DNA from: a virus
Reading direction: 5' to 3' (one strand)
DNA length: 30,497 bases
IMG/VR virus record: IMGVR_UViG_3300030104_004124
Span: 1-30,497 of that record
Positions 7,103 through 12,691 of the stretch are shown here, piece by piece; positions within the stretch are counted from its first letter, which is position 1; every line of letters starts with the position of its first letter. The notes below the pieces were generated by a model. It ran no database searches and was not told the origin of the DNA. It saw only the letters and a list, made by a program, of their open reading frames with translations. The translations under genes and the position numbers were made by a program.

Positions 7103-7132
7103 AATATAATGTGACGAATATCACATTGACAA
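7103..7132 (-). promoter_or_regulatory. sigma-70-type promoter with a palindromic operator filling the spacer
   Basis: On the minus strand TTGTCA (-35, 7132-7127) and TATATT (-10, 7108-7103) are separated by exactly 18 bases, and those bases are the palindrome ATGTGA-N6-TCACAT (7109-7126). The hexamers match consensus at 5 of 6 positions each. The palindrome also matches the CRP/FNR-family half-site pattern TGTGA-N6-TCACA. A protein bound there would block RNA polymerase, so repression is the simplest reading. It would control the small ORF at 6942, ERF, SSB and the downstream replication genes. Confidence 0.65.
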
Positions 7133-7133
7133 G

Positions 7134-7173
7134 AAAATAATAGGGGAAATTTGATATAATCTAATCTCCCCTA
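7134..7173 (-). terminator. hairpin terminator-like element before the ERF promoter
   Basis: On the minus strand TAGGGGA (7173-7167) pairs with TCCCCTA (7147-7141) across a 19-base AT-rich loop and is followed by TTATTTTC. It sits after the stop of the 74-residue gene and just before the 7103-7132 promoter, where it would separate the right-hand and left-hand early transcripts. The T-rich tail is interrupted, so termination may be partial. The stem also resembles the closing helices of the other intergenic elements. Confidence 0.5.
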
Positions 7174-7183
7174 CATCCTCCAA

Positions 7184-7408
7184 CTAACTAAAAGTAAGAT
7201 TTGCTTCAGTACTAATAGTTTTTAATTGATCAGCAATGGCTATAATTTCTTCAAAACTATAGTGAAAGTCATGAAATTGAACAGTATTTTCTTCAAGTTC
7301 AATAGTTACAGACTCTTTTTGCCTAACAGCTATAGTAGATCTGTCAAGCGTACTAGGTTTTGGATCAATTATAGTTAACTTATCCTTACTTATGTCATCA
7401 TTCTTCAT
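7184..7408 (-). CDS. small acidic hypothetical protein
   Basis: From the ATG at 7408 (MKNDDISKDKLTIIDPKPST...) the protein has 74 residues. A GGAG site lies seven bases upstream and the start overlaps the previous gene by 11 bases. A TTG seven codons earlier would also work but overlaps more. The C-terminal half (VTIELEENTVQFHDFHYSFEE) is beta-then-helix. It is the last gene before the terminator-like hairpin at 7134-7173. No family is recognised. Confidence 0.55.
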   Translation of the reverse strand: MKNDDISKDKLTIIDPKPSTLDRSTIAVRQKESVTIELEENTVQFHDFHYSFEEIIAIADQLKTISTEANLTFS

Positions 7409-7547
7409 CTTTAATCTCCGTGATTTCAATTCCTAAGTCAGCTGCATTTTGCAAAGTTTTACTTCCCATGATAATTTCTTTAACATGAGTTTCATCTTCT
7501 GCATTTACTTCTATTGGATATGAGAGTACTACCTTATACTTTCTCAT
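7398..7547 (-). CDS. small hypothetical protein
   Basis: This 49-residue ORF (MRKYKVVLSYPIEVNAEDE...) starts inside the stop of the DUF6745-like gene (ATGA) and ends 11 bases inside the next gene. The pattern is strand-helix-strand with a long helix (ETHVKEIIMGSKTLQNAADL). It looks like the small 'hypothetical' phage proteins that begin with a RKYKV strand. Coupling and composition support it. Confidence 0.55.
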   Translation of the reverse strand: MRKYKVVLSYPIEVNAEDETHVKEIIMGSKTLQNAADLGIEITEIKDEE

Positions 7548-8662
7548 TTCAATACTATTGGAATAACATAATCATCACTATCTCCACTTCTACCATCACC
7601 TATCCAGTTTGAGCCAGATTTAATTGATGAATCTCCATCACGCCAAGTTAAAGCTGCTTTTACAGTTGCTTGTTTTAATCTGAGACCCCAACCTCCACTG
7701 TCTACATTAGGAACACCTTCAAAATGACTTTCTCCTGTAGAAGGATTAATCATTTCTAGATATAAACCTTTATAAGTACTATCTGCAAGACTAGTATCAG
7801 AGAAATCAGGAATAGTAACATCTAATAGCTTATAATATCTGCCATCAATAGTATCTTCATCAACAACATCATAATCTAATTTTTCAATTATAGTATTCAT
7901 ACCATAATGTTCAATTATATTACTTCTTAATGTTGCATTACGATGTCTAAATACATCTTCTACAGGTATTTTAGACCAATCCATTTGAGCCATGTTAAGA
8001 GCCACTTCAGCTTCATCAACATTCCATCTTCTAGCTAACTCAGTATCACCGCCTGCATCTTTATATCTTTTAAGAGCTGCAGAATTTTCTTTATTAGCTA
8101 TATAATTACGCTTTCTTTGAACTTTATCTCGTTCTTTAGCTTTATTATACTCTTTAATAGAATGTTTAGGTGTCTTTTGTATTACTTTAGCTGTTTTAAG
8201 ATCCATTTTCATACCATTCCAAGGAGTTAAGCTAATGTTATGATCTTTTACTTCAAGAAAATATGCACATCTGCAATACCTTATTTTCATAGTATGCTTT
8301 CTACAACAGACACCCTGTCTCATTAACTGTTTAACATCTTCAGCAGTAGATCTATAAAACCATGAACTTGCTCTATCATAATGTAAAGAATTATATTCAA
8401 TAACATAACCTCTAATAGTTGCAATTCTAGACCCTTCTTGCGTACCATGATCGTATTGATTATATACTTTAAACACTTCAACTTTATTTTTAGCGACTTT
8501 TGTAAATACATATATACTATATCTATCACCAGTTTCACCTTTGAAGAATACAGATTGATTTTTTACACCAAATTCAATAAGATATTCAACTTCTTTATTA
8601 TTTAGATATTGAGGCATATATTCTTTAAAATGATCATTATTATGATGATTAATCTGCAACAT
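7544..8662 (-). CDS. DUF6745-like protein of unknown function
   Basis: The N-terminal half of this 372-residue protein is a mixed domain with Cys-rich spots (CCRKH, YCRCAYF near residues 119-133) and a basic linker (KERDKVQRKRNY). The C-terminal half carries GMNTIIEKLDYDVVDEDTIDGRYYKL, then LYLEMINPSTGESHFEGVP and TVKAALTWRDGD. I associate this 'NPST.E.H.EGVP ... ALTWR.G' pattern with DUF6745-type proteins of bacteria and phages, usually next to a short 'QGDV' protein like the one encoded immediately upstream. Their function is not known to me. The two genes overlap by 14 bases, implying joint action. The family name is tentative; the pairing is seen. Confidence 0.55.
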   Translation of the reverse strand: MLQINHHNNDHFKEYMPQYLNNKEVEYLIEFGVKNQSVFFKGETGDRYSIYVFTKVAKNKVEVFKVYNQYDHGTQEGSRIATIRGYVIEYNSLHYDRASSWFYRSTAEDVKQLMRQGVCCRKHTMKIRYCRCAYFLEVKDHNISLTPWNGMKMDLKTAKVIQKTPKHSIKEYNKAKERDKVQRKRNYIANKENSAALKRYKDAGGDTELARRWNVDEAEVALNMAQMDWSKIPVEDVFRHRNATLRSNIIEHYGMNTIIEKLDYDVVDEDTIDGRYYKLLDVTIPDFSDTSLADSTYKGLYLEMINPSTGESHFEGVPNVDSGGWGLRLKQATVKAALTWRDGDSSIKSGSNWIGDGRSGDSDDYVIPIVLK

Positions 8663-9053
8663 ATTGGGCTCTCCTTGTTATATGGTTAAATTCTCTTACA
8701 ATTCTTACAACATAGTTACCTGGAGGTAATACCACATCATCATGTTCTTCATGTATTAAAGTTACATCTGCACCTTCAACACTGAATGATTTAGGTATAT
8801 CTTTACCTGCAGTATCTCGACTAGACATATGCAATGTTACACCAGCTTCTTTAAGCATATCATTCATTTCAACTCTATGAGTATGTCCAGTTACTTCACC
8901 AAATGCTAATATAGCTCTAGTTCCTGTTTTACCTACATATTTAGTACAATGTTCACTTGAGCTTGCAAATTTAGCAAAATGACCATCATCAACTCTATAC
9001 ATAACAACATCACCTTGTTGATATTTAGTATACGTTACTTTTTCTTTTGACAT
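8649..9053 (-). CDS. 'QGDV' partner protein of the DUF6745-like gene
   Basis: The 134 residues are mostly beta. YQQGDVVMYRV (11-21), a long loop, GEVTGHTHRVE (52-62) with two His, DVTLIHEEHDDVVLPPGNYVVRIVREF (96-122), then a short Arg-rich end. The His-rich GHTHR and HEEH motifs could bind a metal. Proteins of this layout commonly accompany DUF6745-type proteins. Start is ATG 9053; the upstream gene overlaps it by 19 bases and the downstream start lies inside its end, so translation is coupled on both sides. Enzymatic role unknown. Confidence 0.55.
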   Translation of the reverse strand: MSKEKVTYTKYQQGDVVMYRVDDGHFAKFASSSEHCTKYVGKTGTRAILAFGEVTGHTHRVEMNDMLKEAGVTLHMSSRDTAGKDIPKSFSVEGADVTLIHEEHDDVVLPPGNYVVRIVREFNHITRRAQYVAD

Positions 9054-9214
9054 TTCTTTACTCCTTTTTTAATTACTTTTACAGTTAGTTGTCCTTCTCT
9101 TTCGAGCATTTCTTCTAGACGGCATTGTGTCCAGAACTCTTCTTCAGCATGACCATTATACAAATTAGAATCAAGCTTTTCTCTTTCTTCAAGATATCTT
9201 TTCATTTTACCCAT
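9035..9214 (-). CDS. small helical protein
   Basis: This 59-residue ORF (MGKMKRYLEEREKLDSNLYN...) is preceded by a strong GAGGAGG ribosome site and rich in Glu, Lys and Arg. The middle EEEFWTQCRLEEMLEREG looks like one amphipathic helix and the tail is basic (KKGVKKCQKKK). It overlaps the zinc-ribbon gene upstream by eight bases and the QGDV gene downstream by 19. No family is recognised. Confidence 0.6.
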   Translation of the reverse strand: MGKMKRYLEEREKLDSNLYNGHAEEEFWTQCRLEEMLEREGQLTVKVIKKGVKKCQKKK

Positions 9215-9329
9215 TGTCTTCCTCCTCTATAAACAAAGCTCCTCTCCCACATTTAGAACAATAGCCTATATTATCAGTCATTTCATAAGAGGGTGGCCAT
9301 CCACAACAATTACTTATCGGATCTTCCAT
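9207..9329 (-). CDS. tiny zinc-ribbon protein
   Basis: The 40-residue protein has CCGWPP at residues 8-13 and CSKCG at 24-28, a knuckle arrangement seen in many very small phage proteins. Ribosome site GGAGA lies before ATG 9329, and the stop overlaps the next start. It probably binds one zinc ion. The role is unknown; such proteins are often missed because of their size. Confidence 0.6.
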   Translation of the reverse strand: MEDPISNCCGWPPSYEMTDNIGYCSKCGRGALFIEEEDNG

Positions 9330-9347
9330 ATATATCTCCTTTATTAA

Positions 9348-9590
9348 TTACATTATATGATCTCTTGTATAGGGCATACCAAATTTAAATTTAGTATCTT
9401 TTAAAGATAGGCCTGAAGGTGTATATCCCCAAGCATGGCCTATGTATAAAAAAGGTAAGAATATTCTAATTTGACCAATACATTCTTGATCATCATTATT
9501 ACGATCATAAAATCCATCAATACCAAATAATATTTTGCTTTTAACTATAAGATATGCATCAATACTCCATATTCTATCTAATATTTTCAT
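9348..9590 (-). CDS. hypothetical protein
   Basis: The 80-residue protein (MKILDRIWSIDAYLIVKSKILFG...) has a hydrophobic N-terminal half with aromatic residues and no clear transmembrane segment. A short IGHAWGYTPSG segment is followed by a basic, strand-like end. The AAGGAGATATAG ribosome site lies inside the end of the upstream gene. No family is recognised. Confidence 0.55.
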   Translation of the reverse strand: MKILDRIWSIDAYLIVKSKILFGIDGFYDRNNDDQECIGQIRIFLPFLYIGHAWGYTPSGLSLKDTKFKFGMPYTRDHIM

Positions 9591-9753
9591 CTATATCTCC
9601 TTTATCTATTTTAAGTAATTTATACCAAACTGGGCCTGTTACTTTATTACCTAGCCTTATAACTTTAGCATTTTCTATAATATCATATAGTTTCTCAGTT
9701 AAAGCTCTTTGCTTTTCCATCTTTTTTATAATCTTTTTAATCTTCTCTTGCAT
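9574..9753 (-). CDS. small basic protein
   Basis: This 59-residue ORF begins MQEKIKKIIKKMEKQRALTE, a basic amphipathic helix, followed by a short strand region (NKVTGPVWYKLLKI). TAGGAG lies seven bases before the ATG, and the last 17 bases overlap the next gene. It is the first gene after the two stem elements at 9773-9889. No family is recognised. Confidence 0.6.
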   Translation of the reverse strand: MQEKIKKIIKKMEKQRALTEKLYDIIENAKVIRLGNKVTGPVWYKLLKIDKGDIDENIR

Positions 9754-9772
9754 TTATACTCCTATAATATTT

Positions 9773-9889
9773 GGAGGGAAATTATACTGCTTACGTTTCT
9801 CGGTGTCCACAGTCTCCAATTAATCTCCCTCCGCCATTTAGGCTAATCTAACCCTTAGAGAGGAAATTATTATTTCCATAGATTAGTCC
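9773..9889. other. two adjacent stem elements (60 and 49 bases)
   Basis: Element one is 9773-9832: GGAGGGA and TCCCTCC form a perfect 7-bp closing helix. Element two is 9841-9889: CTAATCTA (9843-9850) pairs with TAGATTAG (9879-9886), extended by GG/CC with one bulged base, and encloses a 6-bp hairpin GGAAAT/ATTTCC (9862-9877). Together they fill the gap between two minus-strand genes. The interior of element one, read on the minus strand, shares a CGTAAGCA word and nearby GGAC/GAG words with the element at 10527-10610. Confidence 0.5.
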
Positions 9890-9894
9890 CAAAA

Positions 9895-10089
9895 TTAGTC
9901 ACAACTATTACTACTAACCCATCTAGCTATACCATTTATATATGTAAATGATCCAAAACCATAACCTGCAGGATGATAACCTGCCTTCTCTTGCAAAAGC
10001 ATAGCACCATCCTCGGTTATCTCACCAACATATTCAAAATCTATAACATTATTTTCATAATCCTTTTTATACAACAGTTTCTTCTCCAT
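9895..10089 (-). CDS. small hypothetical protein
   Basis: The 64-residue protein begins MEKKLLYKKDYENNVIDFEY and contains a Gly-rich centre (AGYHPAGYGFGSF) and C-terminal NGIARWVSSNS. The short beta-strand pattern suggests a compact domain. A CAGGAGATAT ribosome site lies inside the end of the 39-residue gene, which it overlaps by 23 bases. No family is recognised. Confidence 0.6.
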   Translation of the reverse strand: MEKKLLYKKDYENNVIDFEYVGEITEDGAMLLQEKAGYHPAGYGFGSFTYINGIARWVSSNSCD

Positions 10090-10186
10090 ATATCTCCTGT
10101 ATCATATCGTTAATTGCTATATCTTTAGCGTATTTCTCTTGCACTTCTTCAGAAATGCACATTTCATCTAGTGTTGGAAGAGTCAT
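10067..10186 (-). CDS. very small acidic protein
   Basis: This 39-residue ORF begins MTLPTLDEMCISEEVQEKYA. ATAAGGAGA lies five bases before the ATG at 10186 and the stop falls inside the next gene. The 16 bases covering its ribosome site are repeated exactly before the 59-residue membrane gene at 11719-11898. It is the first gene after the non-coding block at 10187-10644. Confidence 0.5.
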   Translation of the reverse strand: MTLPTLDEMCISEEVQEKYAKDIAINDMIQEIYGEETVV

Positions 10187-10644
10187 TCATTCTCCTTATG
10201 TTGGTTGTTGTTAGTGAAATTTATGCCACAGCAGGTCTAGACAATGCATAAGCTATGGCAATGGTTATCAGATCTATGTGTGGTCTAGAAATTCCACCGA
10301 ATGCTTAGATAACCATATCAAACAGGGATTTTACACTTAATATTGGGACGTGATTTAGCTAATCAAGATCTACCAAGCTCAATACAGAGGTGTTATGATT
10401 GATATATTTAATTTTGTGGAGCTCATCTGGTGCTATTCATGATTATCCAGTTTTCCCAGTTTCGACACTGCAGCTACGTTGGTTTTATCTCCCTGTTTAC
10501 TGTTGCTCCTTGGTAACCAATTTATTGGGGAGAGTTAGCAGACACTTTTGCCTTGCTTACGCTCCCTCGTCCTGAAATCATGGGGAAGTAACCTCGAAGT
10601 TAGACTCCCCCTATCGTAGTATAGTTATTATGAATGGACTTATA
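10187..10644. other. 458-base non-coding block with several helices
   Basis: No ORF with a ribosome site is seen on either strand. Visible complementary pairs are TGCCA 10224-10228 with TGGCA 10256-10260; a perfect 9-bp ATGGTTATC 10261-10269 with GATAACCAT 10308-10316; a TTGGT-A-ACCAA hairpin at 10510-10520; and GGGGAG 10527-10532 with CTCCCC 10605-10610. The last encloses about 70 bases. The block is therefore probably structured RNA or regulatory DNA rather than a decayed gene. No canonical tRNA was found in it. Confidence 0.5.
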
Positions 10645-11010
10645 CTACAATTTCTTAAGAGCACGCTTTAGTTTAAGCGCTTCTCTTGTAAATTTGACAA
10701 GATCATCAGTTATATCCTCAGGCTTGAGAGTGGTTGATTTTTTAGTTAATAATGAGCGTATATACATATCACTCATCTCATCACGATGCCTTTGAGATCT
10801 TTTTCTATTAGTCTCTCTTTGCTGTGGATCTTTTACAAATCTATCTCTTTGCCTAGCAAGATATCTAGCCATATTATTATACCTCCAAGCATCAGTCTTT
10901 GCATTATCACATGTTTTACACAAAGATCTTATCTTAGACTTTTTACTATTATCTTTATAAAACATACTAGTATCTTTAGTTGTCTTACATTTGTTACAAA
11001 ACTTATCCAT
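10645..11010 (-). CDS. zinc-finger protein with a basic helical region
   Basis: Residues 5-8 (CNKC) and 31-34 (CKTC) of this 121-residue protein form a two-knuckle zinc site, with SMFYKDNSKKSKIRSL between them. The rest is a long, very basic helix (RYLARQRDRF, RKRSQRHRDEM) and a helical tail. Phage HNH endonucleases often begin with this kind of Cys module, but no HNH catalytic core follows here, so DNA or RNA binding without cutting is more likely. TTGGAGG precedes the ATG. The structured element 11021-11087 sits just upstream. Confidence 0.6.
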   Translation of the reverse strand: MDKFCNKCKTTKDTSMFYKDNSKKSKIRSLCKTCDNAKTDAWRYNNMARYLARQRDRFVKDPQQRETNRKRSQRHRDEMSDMYIRSLLTKKSTTLKPEDITDDLVKFTREALKLKRALKKL

Positions 11011-11020
11011 AATACCTCCA

Positions 11021-11087
11021 ATAATAACAAGGGAATTGCTTAAGCAAAATGAGGTTTAGCAAGAAAACCTAACAACCCCCTTATTAT
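11021..11087. other. branched stem element upstream of the zinc-finger gene
   Basis: ATAATA..AGGG (11021-11033, one three-base bulge) can pair with CCCTTATTAT (11078-11087). It encloses a 12-base palindrome TTGCTTAAGCAA (11036-11047) and a perfect 6-bp hairpin AGGTTT/AAACCT (11052-11070). This gives a compact branched structure filling the space between the secreted protein and the zinc-finger gene. On the minus strand its 3' arm is followed by a GGAGG ribosome site. Confidence 0.5.
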
Positions 11088-11102
11088 CTGTCATAGTATA
11101 AA

Positions 11103-11582
11103 TTAATCAAATAACCCTAAGTCTACTGTATTACCAGTTGTATTTGGATTATCACAAGACTCTATATACTCTCTGTGGTCTCCAAGACCATCGCCATCTT
11201 TGTCTCTCCACCAGGTTATCTTTCCAGGGCCATTACATACTCCACAAATGTCACGCCTGTTATAATAACAGTCATCATCTGCATCATCATTGTTTAATAC
11301 CCATTGCATCTTATCATTAGACGATCCTGAGTGCATTACTACAAACTCATCTACTGTCTCTGCTAGATTAGTGCTATATAAGCTACCATTCCACCAGAAT
11401 GTACGACCTTCTCCTTTAGCACGATGCTCTATTGCAAATGCTTCATCAAAGGTCATATCATCTAAGTCAAGTACTATTGGTGTTTCATTCTTTACCACTA
11501 CATACTTACCTAGCTTGCTTTCTGCTTCTACTTCGCCACAACATACTAATAATAGTATTACTATTGACATTGTCATTCTCAT
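11103..11582 (-). CDS. secreted protein with a thrombospondin-type-3-like calcium loop
   Basis: The first 20 of 159 residues form a signal sequence (MRMTMSIVILLLVCCGEVEA), cut after VEA by signal peptidase I or possibly processed as a lipoprotein at the Cys pair. A middle domain holds TFDEAFAIEHRAKGEGRTFWWNG. The end is DICGVCNGPG, WWRDKDGDGLGDHREYI and a final Cys. DKDGDGLGD is a calcium-binding loop of the thrombospondin type 3 kind, and 'CGVCNG' modules are common in secreted proteins of marine bacteria. It would act outside the cytoplasm, which is unusual within a DNA-replication block. A host-acquired surface or exclusion factor is the best guess. Confidence 0.65.
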   Translation of the reverse strand: MRMTMSIVILLLVCCGEVEAESKLGKYVVVKNETPIVLDLDDMTFDEAFAIEHRAKGEGRTFWWNGSLYSTNLAETVDEFVVMHSGSSNDKMQWVLNNDDADDDCYYNRRDICGVCNGPGKITWWRDKDGDGLGDHREYIESCDNPNTTGNTVDLGLFD

Positions 11583-11605
11583 TGGTGATTCTCCTTATTT
11601 ATTAT

Positions 11606-11719
11606 TTAATATTTCCAGTACCACATGTAACACTCTTCTGCTACACGTATAAATGCGTATAACATGATGGCTATTGACACCATGTATATAAACACTGCAG
11701 TCCAATTTATCTTGTACAT
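11606..11719 (-). CDS. tiny single-pass membrane protein
   Basis: This 37-residue ORF (MYKINWTAVFIYMVSIAIML...) contains one hydrophobic helix at about residues 7-25 and ends in an aromatic tail (CYMWYWKY). Its ATG overlaps the stop of the other membrane gene as TAATG. Together with that gene and the secreted protein it forms a small envelope-directed cluster. Confidence 0.5.
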   Translation of the reverse strand: MYKINWTAVFIYMVSIAIMLYAFIRVAEECYMWYWKY

Positions 11720-11898
11720 TACATTACTCCTTTATATGCTAGTATAAACAAACATATTGCTGTAGATATGGCTATATTCATAAAGAATAGATATATGAAC
11801 CCCATTGGAGCTCTCTCTTCCTCTGTGAACAACCATTCCTCAACAACTATTGCTTTCTTTGCTAGCCACCTTAATGGTAGTGTTAGTGATTTTATCAT
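11719..11898 (-). CDS. small membrane protein
   Basis: This 59-residue ORF begins with a basic amphipathic segment (MIKSLTLPLRWLAKKA), has an acidic middle (EEWLFTEEE) and one hydrophobic helix at about residues 33-53 (GFIYLFFMNIAISTAICLFI). ATAAGGAG precedes the ATG at 11898. Its leader shares 16 identical bases with the leader at 10192-10207. Function is unknown; a membrane role early in infection is inferred. Confidence 0.55.
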   Translation of the reverse strand: MIKSLTLPLRWLAKKAIVVEEWLFTEEERAPMGFIYLFFMNIAISTAICLFILAYKGVM

Positions 11899-12157
11899 TA
11901 TTGCTCCTTATGTTGGTTGAGTTAATAAGAGAGTAGTCTTCAACACCGTTGATCAGCACCCGGTACTGTATTCCCCTGTCTGAACCCCAATTCAAACTAC
12001 TCTCTTAAATTATACATAGTAGAGGTGAAGTTGGGTTTCGCCATCATACAAGGCTCCGTTCCCTTTCGCTTGCCAGCTAATCGTTCACTACCAAGTATTT
12101 TTACCTCTTACAGGGTTTAACCTGATTCCTTACCCACAAAAAGACTATGTAATGGTA

Positions 12158-12249
12158 ACGAGCTATGGATTTGCACCATACTTTAAGAATGGACAGGCCA
12201 TCTCAACTTTACTCGAGTTAGTGAGAATTAAATCCCCCAAACAGCTCGT
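12158..12249 (-). ncRNA. tRNA-like element with T-arm
   Basis: On the minus strand ACGAGCT...AGCTCGT closes the element. A perfect 5-bp arm TATGG/CCATA with a seven-base loop TGCAAAT (12180-12164) lies directly before the 3' closing strand, exactly where a tRNA T-arm would be. A four-bp arm ATGG/CCAT with a five-base loop sits where a long variable arm would be. No anticodon arm with a normal seven-base loop and U33 can be drawn. It is therefore called tRNA-like, not a tRNA; it may be a decayed or specialised tRNA. Confidence 0.35.
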
Positions 12250-12269
12250 GTTAGTATTATAAGACAGTC

Positions 12270-12286
12270 CCCTGACTTGAACAGGG
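12270..12286 (-). ncRNA. isolated T-arm-like hairpin
   Basis: On the minus strand CCCTG-TTCAAGT-CAGGG is a perfect five-bp stem with a seven-base loop beginning TTCAA, the tRNA T-loop signature. GACTGTC follows it, where a 3' acceptor strand would be. Upstream, spacing allows a D-like CATC/GATG arm and a 17-base anticodon-arm segment with loop CTAATAA, but two of five anticodon-stem pairs and part of the acceptor mismatch. It may be a broken tRNA. Confidence 0.3.
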
Positions 12287-12410
12287 TGTGTGATAATTAT
12301 TAGACAACTCATCAGTGTTCAGCAGATGTTAACCTATCTATATTGTTACTTACCTGTTGTCAAACTAGTATTCTCATCACAGAGCTATACGAAGACTATC
12401 TTAATTGTTG

Positions 12411-12483
12411 TTGCGGTGACAGGAGTCGAACCTGCTATCTTATGGTTATGAGCCACACGTGTAAACCGTTTCACTCCACCGCT
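12411..12483 (-). tRNA. tRNA with CAU anticodon (Met, or Ile2)
   Basis: The minus strand folds as a cloverleaf. The acceptor is AGCGGTG/CACCGCA with the last pair A1-A72 unpaired. A three-bp D-arm carries a GG-containing loop. The anticodon arm TGTGG-CTCATAA-CCATA gives anticodon CAU. The variable loop has five bases, and the T-arm is GCAGG-TTCGACT-CCTGT. Discriminator A is followed by CAA, so CCA would be added by the host. The unpaired 1-72 position is an initiator feature, but the three stacked G-C pairs of initiator anticodon stems are missing. Position 8 is G rather than U. Elongator Met or lysidine-modified Ile2 are the alternatives. Confidence 0.8.
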
Positions 12484-12691
12484 ATAGAATTGTTTGATAG
12501 GTAGCCTAGCACTAAGGGGAAGCCTAGTACAACGTGGTTCATTACTCCACTATAGACCACCATATCAGGTCGAAGAGGTATTACCCTCTCAAGTTGTTGT
12601 TTGGTATAAGTTGGTATATATATCTCACACACACGCACACAGTAGATGGTAATGTATAATACTAAGGGGACACGTTAATGCCCCCATAATA

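Larger units (their letters stand above)
11926..12691. other. 766-base non-coding block with tRNA and serial closed-helix elements
   Basis: No protein gene is supported. Elements in order are: 11926-12007 (perfect 12-bp closing helix TAAGAGAGTAGT/ACTACTCTCTTA); 12021-12108 (AGAGGT/ACCTCT); 12158-12249 (perfect 7-bp ACGAGCT/AGCTCGT); and 12270-12361 (17-base hairpin plus GACAAC/GTTGTC at 12303-12308 and 12356-12361). Next come the tRNA at 12411-12483, a 5-bp hairpin at 12574-12589 and a 7-bp hairpin at 12666-12685 just after the stop of the 87-residue gene. ACTAAGGGGA occurs twice (12511 and 12661). Either a row of small RNA elements or one large structured RNA around a tRNA would explain it. 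Confidence 0.55.

Noticed and set aside
7126-7160. + strand TTGACA and TATAAT, both perfect consensus
   Set aside because: They are 23 bases apart, too far for a sigma-70 promoter, and point against the genes; the minus-strand promoter explains part of the same bases.
11138-11662. Several overlapping + strand ORFs opposite the secreted protein
   Set aside because: They are low-complexity His/Ser/Leu-rich shadows of the minus-strand gene, without ribosome sites or family features.
12303-12330. CTGATGAG on the minus strand, the start of a hammerhead ribozyme core
   Set aside because: No GAAA core after a stem II and no cleavage-site GUC arm with matching stems could be found nearby.
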